Shown here: one piece after another, positions 1-8,553 of the stretch | Position numbering within the stretch: the first letter of the stretch is position 1 | How the letters are laid out: every line of letters begins with the position of its first letter | Program-made: the position numbers and the translations under genes | Origin: Lewinellaceae bacterium | Lineage (GTDB): Bacteria > Bacteroidota > Bacteroidia > Chitinophagales > Saprospiraceae | Assembly (NCBI GenBank): GCA_020636045.1 | Contig: JACJYP010000003.1 | Span: 372,001 to 436,000, forward strand | Length of the DNA stretch: 64,000 nucleotides | Reading direction: 5' to 3' | The notes under the pieces: model-generated | What the model was told of the DNA's origin: nothing | The model's database searches: none | Seen by the model: only the letters and a program-made list of their open reading frames with translations

Positions 1-731
1 TGTGTCTCGGTTTTGGATTTTTTGCTGCTGGTCGGCGGCGCCTTGCTCGTCACGGCCAGGGGCGGAGAGGTTTTGGCTTCCGGCATCTTTTCCGGCCCGC
101 AAACGATCTGTTTGATCGGGGAAGCGTTGTCCACGAGGATATTGCCGTTGTAGGGAAACAGGACGGGCGTTTTGTAATATGCCTCGAACAGGATGAAAGA
201 GTAGTTGCCGTTTTTCGGGTGCAGGCGGAAGGTGTGCGACAGCCAGCGGGAGTTGGTCACGACGGCCGTTTCGTACAGCAGTTCCAATTTGCTGCAATAG
301 CCGTTGCCGCCGTACACGCGCAACTTGGCGGGGGTCACATAGTTCGCTTCCTTGCCGGTGAGTTTACTGGTACTGAGGTACAGTTCCGAACGGCAGATGT
401 CCATGGAAAACTCGTAGCACTGGTCCCTTTCCAGGGGACGGCTCAGGCGCTGGGCCACCCCTTCCCAGGTTTCGTTGTCGCGTACCACCAGGCCCAGGTA
501 AGTGTTCCCGTGGCTGGGTGTTTTGGTGACGGAAAACTGTCCGGGCTGCACATCGGGCGGCGTTTCATCCGCCTTGCCGCAGTCATACCACCCATTGGGC
601 GCCTCTCCTGCCTTTGGTATATCTTCAAATGAAGGATTGGAAAAATGGATGAGTTGTTCTTTTTGTCCGGCGACCGCCAGCGGCAGGGCCAGTACCCATA
701 TCAACCAGGATAATTTTCTCTCAAAAGACAT
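1..731 (-). CDS. Secreted protein of unknown function, C-terminus cut by window edge
   Basis: A long open frame runs leftwards off the window from an ATG at 731. It starts with a clear signal peptide (MSFERKLSWLIWVLALPLAVAGQ; cleavage probably near AGQ). The mature part opens with IHFSNPSFEDIP and later has GNTYLGLVVRD and a hydrophobic/aromatic pattern resembling the galactose-binding-like (CBM-type) beta-sandwich modules at the N-terminus of many Bacteroidota envelope proteins. After about residue 215 comes a Lys/Pro/Ser/Thr-rich linker, so another domain probably lies beyond the edge; OmpA-like is a common partner, but that is a guess. Function unknown. The frame is clean throughout, so I am confident the gene is real. 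Confidence 0.72.
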   Translation of the reverse strand, partial: MSFERKLSWLIWVLALPLAVAGQKEQLIHFSNPSFEDIPKAGEAPNGWYDCGKADETPPDVQPGQFSVTKTPSHGNTYLGLVVRDNETWEGVAQRLSRPLERDQCYEFSMDICRSELYLSTSKLTGKEANYVTPAKLRVYGGNGYCSKLELLYETAVVTNSRWLSHTFRLHPKNGNYSFILFEAYYKTPVLFPYNGNILVDNASPIKQIVCGPEKMPEAKTSPPLAVTSKAPPTSSKKSKTET

Positions 732-911
732 ACACAAAAATGTTTTGATTAGCAATTACAGCCATGTATAGCGCAGTGAGTATGACGTTCATAATGCCTG
801 TAAGCCACATACCAACCGCTTTGCTGCAAGTTTTCCCAATGCAAAATTTTTACATAAACGTCAGAATTTCAGTTTTTATGGCCTCTTTTCGATGAAAAAC
901 AAGTTTTTAAC

Positions 912-1136
912 ACGTAGACGGCCTACGGTAGACGGCTTACGACAGACGGTTTACGGTTTACGGTTTACGGTTTACGGCTTACGGGATTTGATTGGGGGTA
1001 TGCGATTATTAAGCTGCATTTAGCAGTAAACGATCTTTTAACACTTGACCGACCCGCTACCCACGTTCCACTCACCGTCTACAGTCAGCCGTCAGCCGTC
1101 TACCGTAAACCGTCTACCGTAGGCCGTCTACCGTTT
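912..1136. repeat. Inverted pair of ACGGNNN heptamer arrays
   Basis: Positions 912-985 read as about ten consecutive 7-bp units of form ACGGNNN (NNN mostly TTT, CTT, TAG). Positions 1075-1136 hold the complementary form (CCGTNNN). The two arrays face each other across about 90 bp and can form a long imperfect hairpin. The right array touches the stop codon of the dehydrogenase gene, so it may act as its 3' end. The rest of 732-1134 holds no gene that I can see. Confidence 0.8.
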
Positions 1137-2355
1137 ACTTGAAAGCGTCGAGGCCGGTGACATCGTGGCCGGTGATGAGCAGGTGGATGTCGTGCGTGCC
1201 TTCGTAGGTGAGCACCGTTTCCAGGTTCATCATGTGGCGCATGATCGGGTATTCGTTGGTGATGCCCATGCCGCCGTGTATCTGTCGCGCTTCGCGGGCG
1301 ATCTCGAGGGCCATGTGTACGTTGTTGCGTTTGGCCATGCTCACCTGAGCGGATGTCATGGTGCCGGCATTGGCCAGGGTGCCGAGGCGCCAGGCCAGCA
1401 ATTGCGCCTTGGTGATCTCGGTGATCATTTCGGCGAGTTTCTTTTGCGTCAACTGGAAGGCGCCGATGGGCTTGCCGAACTGCTCGCGTTCTTTGGAGTA
1501 GCGCAGGGCCGAGTCGTAGCAATCGAGTGCAGCGCCGATGGCGCCCCAGGCGATGCCGTAGCGGGCCTTGGTGAGGCAGGAGAGCGGGCCTTTGAGACCG
1601 GTGACGCCCGGAAGCACGTTTTTCTTGGGCACGCGCACGTCTTCGAACACCAGTTCGCCGGTGATGCTGGCGCGCAGCGACCATTTGCCGTGGATCTCGG
1701 GCGCGGAAAAGCCCTTCATGCCCTTTTCGACGATCATGCCGATGATGCGTCCCTCTTCGTTTTTGGCCCACACGACTGCGATGTCGGCAACAGGCGAATT
1801 GGTGATCCACATTTTGGCGCCGTTGAGGATATAGGCGTCGCCGTCATCCTTGATGTTGGTGGTCATGCCGCTGGGGTTGGAGCCGTGGTCGGGCTCGGTG
1901 AGTCCGAAACAGCCGATCAATTCGCCGGAAGCCAGTTTGGGCAGGTAATGGCGGCGCTGCTCTTCCGAGCCGAACTTGTAGATGGGATACATGACCAGCG
2001 AACCCTGCACGGAAGCCATGGAACGCACGCCGGAGTCGCCGCGCTCGAGTTCCTGCATGATCACGCCGTAAGCGATCTCGTCCATGCCGCCGCAGCCGTA
2101 TTCTGCAGGAAGAGAGGGCCCGAAAGCGCCGATCCCGGCAAGTCCTTTGAACAGTTGTGTGGGGCACTCAGCGCGGTTGGCGTAGTCCTCGATGATAGGG
2201 CTTACCTCCGACTTCACCCACTGGCGCACGGCGTCGCGGGCAAGCAGGTGTTCGGGGCTCAGCAGTTCATCCACGCCGTAGTAGTCGTGGTGCTGGAAGC
2301 GGTCTTCACGGGCGGTGCGGGGAGTATTTGTGGTGGCGGCGCCATTCGTTTGCAT
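1135..2355 (-). CDS. gcdH: Glutaryl-CoA dehydrogenase (acyl-CoA dehydrogenase family)
   Basis: FAD-dependent enzyme that oxidises and decarboxylates glutaryl-CoA to crotonyl-CoA in lysine and tryptophan breakdown. At 406 aa it has the usual family length. Visible motifs: RSMASVQGSLVM, which in this subfamily carries the glutarate-binding Arg; GLTEPDHGSNPSGM (FAD/acyl-CoA site); RASITGELVFEDVRVP; and TYEGTHDIH near the C-terminus, with catalytic Glu385. The TYEGTHDIH motif and the RSM segment favour GcdH over short- or medium-chain dehydrogenases. The start at 2355 follows a TAnnTTTG box 40 bp upstream. It stands alone, with no ETF genes next to it. Kynurenine 3-monooxygenase elsewhere in the window fits the same catabolic route. 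Confidence 0.93.
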   Translation of the reverse strand: MQTNGAATTNTPRTAREDRFQHHDYYGVDELLSPEHLLARDAVRQWVKSEVSPIIEDYANRAECPTQLFKGLAGIGAFGPSLPAEYGCGGMDEIAYGVIMQELERGDSGVRSMASVQGSLVMYPIYKFGSEEQRRHYLPKLASGELIGCFGLTEPDHGSNPSGMTTNIKDDGDAYILNGAKMWITNSPVADIAVVWAKNEEGRIIGMIVEKGMKGFSAPEIHGKWSLRASITGELVFEDVRVPKKNVLPGVTGLKGPLSCLTKARYGIAWGAIGAALDCYDSALRYSKEREQFGKPIGAFQLTQKKLAEMITEITKAQLLAWRLGTLANAGTMTSAQVSMAKRNNVHMALEIAREARQIHGGMGITNEYPIMRHMMNLETVLTYEGTHDIHLLITGHDVTGLDAFK

Positions 2356-2394
2356 AGAAGTTCCTGTATTGATATGGTTAGGAAATTTTTACTG

Positions 2395-2402
2395 CAAAAG
2401 TA
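2395..2402 (-). promoter_or_regulatory. Bacteroidota -7 box (TACTTTTG) upstream of gcdH
   Basis: On the minus strand the octamer TACTTTTG matches the Bacteroidota -7 consensus TAnnTTTG and lies 40 bp before the gcdH start. No convincing -33 TTTG at the expected distance was seen. The rest of 2356-2818 shows no credible gene; a 101-codon frame there has no family features. Confidence 0.45.
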
Positions 2403-2818
2403 AGCAAAGTTTCGCTGGCGCGGCGGGAAGAATGCTTTAAAGGCTTATTTTTACGGAATATAATTTCTTCTGCAAGATAAATGACACCGGAAAAACAAAT
2501 ATGGTTTGGAGCGGCAGCGAGCGCTTTGGGATGCCTGACCGACGACAGCACATCGACCGCGCAAAAATTTAACAATCTGCCTCTATTCTGACGCGCGGGA
2601 TACGATCCCGGCCGGGAACTCGCCGGAATGTAACATTCGCGATCAAAATGACGCCACTCCGAAAAGGAAGGGCTCCTGCGCACCCGGAATATTTATGATG
2701 TAAAGCCTGACTTTAACAAAAAGTGATCTTTACAATCCTGCACAAGCGGTGTAAATTGCTTCGCGTTTTGGCCAATTCGCATCAAACACAATTCTTTTTC
2801 ACTCAAACCACCTTAATC

Positions 2819-5800
2819 ATGTATTCTGCATTCCAATTCCGTTTTAACCTACCCTTACTGCGGGGGGGGGCAATATGCCGCTTTTTATGCCTATTTGCCT
2901 TAATGACTAATGTCCTTATTCAGTACCGGATTACTGCCCAAATACCTTGCGGGCAAACCGGGTGTAACATTAACTGTTTTGACGACTTCGAAGATTTTAC
3001 CCCGGAAACAGGAGGTTATTACATGCAACAGAACATCACTCCCCCCATTCTCGCATCGGCTCCGGCCCAATCCGGCAATACCGTAGACATTTGGGAGGAC
3101 GGCGACAATCAAAATACCAACCTGCTTTCATTCCATTTTATTCAAACAAACGGCAATCAGGAATTCGTTATTCTTCCTCTTTCTGAACCCTTAAACCCCG
3201 GATGCACCGCCAATATTTCCATGAAGGCTGCTGCGTATTCAGCCACAACATTGACCGACATTCCGACGCTGGGGTTTTACGGGATGAACGGTTATCCAAC
3301 ATGCCCCTTCGTCAACTTTCCATCCTGTGCAAATGCCAGTTTTAATGTCTGCGGGAGCCTTACAGGGTATTGTATGACCAATCAGTCCGCAAACGGAACT
3401 GTCGGAGGAATACCGGTCTTTTTCGACAACTCGGTGACCATTACAGGCATGGTTGTCACTGGACTCGAAATGCCGACGCTCAGTTTTTCCTGGACCAATC
3501 AGACGGGGGTGGCATTAGATCATCTATTGATTTTTGGCCATTTTGATAATCCAAACGCCGGCAATCCTGTTACGCGATATTTCATAGACGACTTGTCTGT
3601 TACCATGGATTGCCACCCTTCGGTGGACATCACGGCCACATTGCCCGCACAACAGTGCATCAATGACCAGGTAGAAATCAGCCTGAACGTATGCCGATCT
3701 GGTTATGCCGACGAGGCTGTTCCGCTGACTTTACACGCCAGCGAAACATGGGGCGGATTGAGTTTGGTGCTTCCAGGCGGAAATTTTGACCAAAACGGGG
3801 ATGTATCCCTGACGATCCCGGCTAACACCGGCGGAGTACCCGTTTGCACGACGCTGACCATGGTTGCTGCCATTGCTTCTACCATGCCGCCTTGTACGGA
3901 GCCGTCGGTTAATGTAAACGCGTCTGTTTCCGATCCCTGCCAGGAACTCAGTCAAACGGGCGGGAATATTACTTTGTATCTCGAAGACTGTACCCAGCCG
4001 GCGCCCTGCCTCTGCCCGCCGGGAGGTACTTCTTATGCCATCGGCTATGCACCCTGTTCTGTCAGTTATCTCGACGAAGAGAACCTTCCGGCAAGTTTAA
4101 ACGGCGCATGCCTTTCGATCGAAGGGAAACTGTATGTCAATACGCTGTCTTTCACATTGACGGATTGCAACGTCATATTGAATGACGACGCAGAGATCAT
4201 TGTAGAAAACGGGAGTAAATTGACACTCGCCGGCACAAGCACTGTGGTACAGGGATGCGATCACCTGTGGAACAGCATTACCGTGCAAAACGGAGGAACG
4301 CTCGACGTAAAAGATGCGTACATCAGTGACGGGAAGTACGCGATCAAGGCAGAGAACGGCGCTTCCATTCTGATTCAGGACAACACATTCGATCAGGACT
4401 ATATCGGATTGTATGTTCCACCGGGTCAATCCGGACAGGTGATCAACCTCCAGCAGGATATTGTGGGAAATACCTTTGAGTGTTCCGCTCCACTCATCGA
4501 ACCCTTCAACGGGTCTGCCAATACTTATTCCGGCATTTACATCAATTCAACGTCGGGTTTCAGCGTCGGGCTTACCGGAAAAAACTATTTCAGAAACATC
4601 CAGAACGGAATGCTTGCTTACGGAAGCGCCTTTACGATAAAAAATGCCGAGATCAGCGATCTCGCCGGCAATACCCTTGTCGGATACGTTTCCGGGCAGG
4701 TTGGCGTAGGCGCTATGCGTTGCCCCGGAGCAATTGTAGAAAAGTGCATCATGACGAACGTTCGTTCCGGTATCAGCGCCGTATCTACTAACATCACGGC
4801 CAAAACCAATCTGCTCACCGGCTATGCCTCCTCCGCTTCCACACTGGCAGATGATTACCTGATCTGGATCACCCATAACACGAACAGGTTGATCGACGTG
4901 CGAACCAATACCGTCAAATCTCCCCAAAATGGCGTGGGGATACGATGGGCCAACCCGGTACTGGTCAACTCCCTGGTGTTCGACAACAAGATCACCATGT
5001 TCAACAGTACCCCGGAATTGGGATTTTACCTCAGCGACTGTGGCAAATTGCGCCTGAAAGAGAATACAATTGACGATCCGACCGTGGGACCCCAATACGT
5101 GGCTGGCGTGGGTATGTACATCTGTAATGACAATGTTTTTGAAAACAACAAATGGTACGGACTTAATACCGGCGTACGAACCACGCATTGTGACAATAAC
5201 TACTTTTACCAAAATACCATTTCACGGAACCTGAGTAATCAGGGCAGCCCTGTCAACGGTTTTCTCGCAGGCTTCAGCGCCGACCGGTACTGCTGCAATA
5301 CCCTGAAAAACCTGCAAGGCGACGGCTTTTATTTCGACGGTTTGTGCGAAACCACTTCGCTGCGCCAGTCGCAGATTTACCAGTCGGAATCGGGCCTGCG
5401 GCTGACCCCGACCGCCTCGCTGGGAAACCAGACGGACGCAAGAAACCATTTTGTCGGCCCGTTTGGCGGAGGATACGGGGCGAATCATGAGGCGATGATT
5501 TCCTCCGATATTTTAAAATCCCAGTTTACCGGCCACGCATCCCTCATTCCAAACTTCATTACAGGGTTGGGGGTAAACATACCACAATGGTTTTCTCAGG
5601 GGCCAGGCAGTTCCGTTTCCGATTGCTCCGACTGCAAGCCGCCCGGATTCGCGGGTGAAAACGAGGAGTCGCGTAAAAGCAGCAACGACAACGTTGCGGC
5701 CACGGGTGGTTTCGACCTCGGCGAAAGCGCGTTTACGGACGCCTACAACTGGATGGCGCAGCAGGGCCTGTACAGGCGCCTGCGCATAAATCCAGCCCTG

Positions 5801-6676
5801 GCCGACGGAGAAACGCTTCAACAAACGTTTTTCAGCGACGCTGAAGAGCAGCCGCTCGGTCGTTTCGACGCGATAAGTGCGGGGATCGGGTATTTGCTGG
5901 CCCGCGACAGTGTCACCCGACAAATCATCGGAGATCAGGTAATGCAAATCCGCGACCTGACCGTTCTGCTCGACAGTCTGACGGAAAATCTGCCGCCCGT
6001 CAATGATCCGGCATATCCGGCTGCCGATGCCCTGAAACGATCCGTGGCAGCACTGTTAGCCGCTGCCGCTGTCCAGTACCAGTCCCTGCAGGACAGTATA
6101 ACGCTCCTGCGCGAATCGGAGGCTGCACTGCTCCTGGCCGATAACGACAGCATCGCATCGACGGCTGTGTACCAGCAAAACGAACGTGAAGTCAACCGCA
6201 TTTACCTTGTCCACAAATTGTGGGAAGAAGAAAGCGCGCCGGATTCCACCGATCTTGCCGCGCTCAAAAGCATCGCCGGCCAATGCCCGCTTTCCGGCGG
6301 TTATGCCGTGTTCCGCGCGCGCGAACTGTACCGCGCTTTCGGACCCGGCGCTGACTGGGACGACGATGACATTTGCTTCGGGAGCGAAGAACGGGCGGCA
6401 AAAAAGCCAAAATATATAGCGGTTAAGCCTGTCTGGACAGCTGCACCCAACCCGGCCTCCGGTTACGTGCATATTGGAAGAAATGTGGCCACCGATGCAG
6501 AGCAAACGGTAACGGTGCGAAACCTTGCCGGTACGGTTGTTGCTTCGGCCTCATTTGCGCCCGGTTCGACTGATCTACGCATCGATCTGCGAGGCCAACC
6601 GGAGGGCATGCTGTTTTTCACCGTGACGGCGGAAGGCCAAAGTCTGTACACCGGTAAAATCATTCTCCAACATTAA
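2819..6676 (+). CDS. Large secreted right-handed beta-helix protein with T9SS C-terminal domain
   Basis: A 1,285-residue secreted protein. I chose ATG 2819 because it is followed by a basic segment and a hydrophobic stretch (GGAICRFLCLFALMTNVLIQYRITAQ) that reads as a signal peptide; the frame stays open to GTG 2723 but without such features. Order: Cys-rich N-terminal beta-sandwich-like region (~30-400); parallel beta-helix repeats rich in N, G and short hydrophobics, such as NGGTLDVKDAYISDG (~430-900); a helical region of low complexity (~960-1190); and a type IX sorting domain starting AAPNPASGYVHI. It is probably exported by T9SS and attached to the surface or released. The last ~40 codons and 3' flank are nearly identical at DNA level to the five tandem genes downstream. 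A G9 tract lies inside the signal-peptide codons. Confidence 0.88.
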   Translation: MYSAFQFRFNLPLLRGGAICRFLCLFALMTNVLIQYRITAQIPCGQTGCNINCFDDFEDFTPETGGYYMQQNITPPILASAPAQSGNTVDIWEDGDNQNTNLLSFHFIQTNGNQEFVILPLSEPLNPGCTANISMKAAAYSATTLTDIPTLGFYGMNGYPTCPFVNFPSCANASFNVCGSLTGYCMTNQSANGTVGGIPVFFDNSVTITGMVVTGLEMPTLSFSWTNQTGVALDHLLIFGHFDNPNAGNPVTRYFIDDLSVTMDCHPSVDITATLPAQQCINDQVEISLNVCRSGYADEAVPLTLHASETWGGLSLVLPGGNFDQNGDVSLTIPANTGGVPVCTTLTMVAAIASTMPPCTEPSVNVNASVSDPCQELSQTGGNITLYLEDCTQPAPCLCPPGGTSYAIGYAPCSVSYLDEENLPASLNGACLSIEGKLYVNTLSFTLTDCNVILNDDAEIIVENGSKLTLAGTSTVVQGCDHLWNSITVQNGGTLDVKDAYISDGKYAIKAENGASILIQDNTFDQDYIGLYVPPGQSGQVINLQQDIVGNTFECSAPLIEPFNGSANTYSGIYINSTSGFSVGLTGKNYFRNIQNGMLAYGSAFTIKNAEISDLAGNTLVGYVSGQVGVGAMRCPGAIVEKCIMTNVRSGISAVSTNITAKTNLLTGYASSASTLADDYLIWITHNTNRLIDVRTNTVKSPQNGVGIRWANPVLVNSLVFDNKITMFNSTPELGFYLSDCGKLRLKENTIDDPTVGPQYVAGVGMYICNDNVFENNKWYGLNTGVRTTHCDNNYFYQNTISRNLSNQGSPVNGFLAGFSADRYCCNTLKNLQGDGFYFDGLCETTSLRQSQIYQSESGLRLTPTASLGNQTDARNHFVGPFGGGYGANHEAMISSDILKSQFTGHASLIPNFITGLGVNIPQWFSQGPGSSVSDCSDCKPPGFAGENEESRKSSNDNVAATGGFDLGESAFTDAYNWMAQQGLYRRLRINPALADGETLQQTFFSDAEEQPLGRFDAISAGIGYLLARDSVTRQIIGDQVMQIRDLTVLLDSLTENLPPVNDPAYPAADALKRSVAALLAAAAVQYQSLQDSITLLRESEAALLLADNDSIASTAVYQQNEREVNRIYLVHKLWEEESAPDSTDLAALKSIAGQCPLSGGYAVFRARELYRAFGPGADWDDDDICFGSEERAAKKPKYIAVKPVWTAAPNPASGYVHIGRNVATDAEQTVTVRNLAGTVVASASFAPGSTDLRIDLRGQPEGMLFFTVTAEGQSLYTGKIILQH
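2862..2870 (+). repeat. G9 homopolymer in signal-peptide coding region
   Basis: Nine consecutive G lie 43 bases after the chosen ATG (codons Arg-Gly-Gly-Ala). Tracts of this length are prone to slipped-strand mispairing, and a change of one base would frameshift the 1,285-aa protein almost at its start. In this sequence the frame is intact. Confidence 0.85.
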
Positions 6677-6692
6677 TTCAACCCAACCCATG

Positions 6693-6725
6693 CCTGCAAG
6701 GGAAGCCCTGCGCTTCTCTTGCAGG
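6693..6725 (+). terminator. Strong hairpin upstream of array gene 1
   Basis: Arms 6693-6705 and 6713-6725 pair over 13 bp with one G-U, around a 7-base loop. It sits between the stop of the beta-helix gene and the ATG of array gene 1, with no T run. It could be a terminator, an mRNA 3'-end stabiliser or a leader structure. Confidence 0.6.
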
Positions 6726-6737
6726 CTCTTGCGTTTT

Positions 6738-8492
6738 ATGAAAAAGCACTTGTTACTCGTTCTTTTTGCCGTTTGCTGCACCGTCTTGTACAGTCAAAAA
6801 AACGACTACTTCTGGATTTTCGGTTATGAAGGAGGAAATCAGTCCCCTCCCGACGACGAATTCGGCAATGCCATTCTCGATTTCGGGGCCGGCAACCGTC
6901 CGGAACTGGAAATACATCAGGAATACGACATGAATTTCAGCGCCACCTGTGCAACGATCTGTGATTCAACCGGCCAGTTGCAATTTTACACCAACGGGGA
7001 AAAGGTGTATAATCGCCATCATGTTCTGATGGAAAACGGTCAGAATATAAATACCAATGAAGATGGCTATGGGTACAAATCGCCGCAAGGGGCCATCTCC
7101 ATGCCCATGCCGGGCAAGCCTGGAAAATATGCCCTTTTCCATTTTATGGATAAGATTTTCCCTGTTACGGGCGTAGCCGGACAAGAGATGTATTTCAATG
7201 AAATAGACATGACTCAGAATAATAACTTGGGAAAGATTGTCCAAAAACGCGTTATTCTGGTCAAGGACAGTCTTTCCTGGGGCAAGATTACAGCTGTTAA
7301 ACACGCTAATGGGCGCGACTGGTGGGTATTGATGGGCACGTCGCGTACGGAAAAAATCTACGAAGTGCTTCTAACCCCCGACGGCGCCGAAGTGTCGGAT
7401 ACCTTGGTCACAGATACCATTTGTCACGATGGTCTTGGGCAAGCTGCGTTTTCGCCTGACGGTACAAAGTATATCAGGACCAACGATGTGATTCTCGGCG
7501 AACCTTTCCGGCTGGACGTCTACGACTTCGACCGCTGTACGGGCCAGTTGAGCAACCAGCGTACGAAATTCCTCGACTACCCCGGTTTCGGGGTGGGGAT
7601 TGCGGTGTCGCCCGATTCGCGTTACCTGTACGTGATGCGCACCACAAAGGCTTTTCAGTACGACCTGACTGCCGCCGACATATTTGCTACCGAAATCCTC
7701 GTAGCGGAATGGGACGGTTTTATTTCAGGTAGCCGTTATGGCTCCTATTTCCGGTTTTCGCAGTTGGGTCCCGACGGCAGGATATACGCAGCATCTTCGC
7801 CCACCTTTCACCTGCACCAGGTCAATTTCCCCAACCGAAAGGGGGTGGCCTGCGATTTCAGGCAGCACAGCATCAACCTGACGGTTTATAATCGCTATAC
7901 CATCCCCAACTTTCCCAACTACCGCCTCGGGCCTGTGGATGGCTCTTCGTGCGATACCCTGGGTCTCGACAATCGCCCGGTAGCCAACTTCCGCTGGGAA
8001 CACGAAGACTCGCTCGACCTGCTCAAGGTGACTTTCACGGACCTGTCGGCCTACGAGCCGGCGCAGTGGCACTGGGATTTCGGCGACGGCAGCACGGCGC
8101 AGGACACCAGCCCTGTACATCTGTTTGCGGCGGAAGGAACCTACTACGTGTGCCAGACGGTGAGCAACGCCAACAGCGCCGATACGTTTTGTCAGCAGGT
8201 GACCCTGGGTCTGAGCGCCGTGGAGGAAGCGGCGAAAGACGAACCCCGATACCAGGCAGTACCCAACCCTGCGCGCGATGTCGTTGAAGTACGCTGCGAA
8301 GCGCCGGCGTTGAGGGAACAAAGCGTGATCGTCCGCAATGCCTTGGGTGTGGTTGTCGCCACAGGTTTTTTTCCGCCCGGTTCGACGAGTCTACGCATCA
8401 ATCTGCGAGGCCAACCGGAGGGCATGCTGTTTTTCACCGTGACGGCGGAAGGCCAAAGTCTTTACACCGGTAAAATCATTCTCCAACACTGA
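6738..8492 (+). CDS. Array gene 1: secreted beta-propeller/PKD/T9SS protein, cassette A
   Basis: A 584-aa secreted protein. The start is ATG 6738, because MKKHLLLVLFAVCCTVLYSQ is a clean signal peptide; the frame extends 16 codons upstream through the hairpin. Order: propeller-like region (~20-420) with blade-type motifs such as FSPDGTKYIR and VSPDSRYLYV; PKD domain with WDFGDGSTAQDTSPVH; type IX sorting domain starting AVPNPARDVVEV. Residues ~102-247 come from cassette A (GQNINTNEDGYGYKSPQG to the TKYIR motif). Predicted surface or secreted protein; ligand unknown. The SRYG variant follows the FISG motif. Likely co-transcribed with or separately regulated from the other copies; no -7 box is evident in front of it. 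Confidence 0.88.
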   Translation: MKKHLLLVLFAVCCTVLYSQKNDYFWIFGYEGGNQSPPDDEFGNAILDFGAGNRPELEIHQEYDMNFSATCATICDSTGQLQFYTNGEKVYNRHHVLMENGQNINTNEDGYGYKSPQGAISMPMPGKPGKYALFHFMDKIFPVTGVAGQEMYFNEIDMTQNNNLGKIVQKRVILVKDSLSWGKITAVKHANGRDWWVLMGTSRTEKIYEVLLTPDGAEVSDTLVTDTICHDGLGQAAFSPDGTKYIRTNDVILGEPFRLDVYDFDRCTGQLSNQRTKFLDYPGFGVGIAVSPDSRYLYVMRTTKAFQYDLTAADIFATEILVAEWDGFISGSRYGSYFRFSQLGPDGRIYAASSPTFHLHQVNFPNRKGVACDFRQHSINLTVYNRYTIPNFPNYRLGPVDGSSCDTLGLDNRPVANFRWEHEDSLDLLKVTFTDLSAYEPAQWHWDFGDGSTAQDTSPVHLFAAEGTYYVCQTVSNANSADTFCQQVTLGLSAVEEAAKDEPRYQAVPNPARDVVEVRCEAPALREQSVIVRNALGVVVATGFFPPGSTSLRINLRGQPEGMLFFTVTAEGQSLYTGKIILQH

Positions 8493-8508
8493 TTCAACCC
8501 AACCCATG

Positions 8509-8541
8509 CCTGCAAGGGAAGCCCTGCGCTTCTCTTGCAGG
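8509..8541 (+). terminator. Strong hairpin upstream of array gene 2
   Basis: Same 13-bp stem and 7-base loop as at 6693-6725, conserved in sequence and in distance to the ATG. Confidence 0.6.
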
Positions 8542-8553
8542 CTCTTGCGTTTT

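Noticed and set aside
1165..2403. 412-codon plus-strand frame antisense to gcdH
   Set aside because: Product is low-complexity (Gly/Ala/His-rich) without motifs; the minus strand carries a clear enzyme.
2378..2683. 101-codon minus-strand frame upstream of gcdH
   Set aside because: Arg/Ser-rich composition, no family features, overlaps the probable gcdH promoter region.
7725..8321. 198-codon minus-strand frames recurring inside each array gene
   Set aside because: They are antisense shadows; their conservation follows from the tandem DNA repeats.
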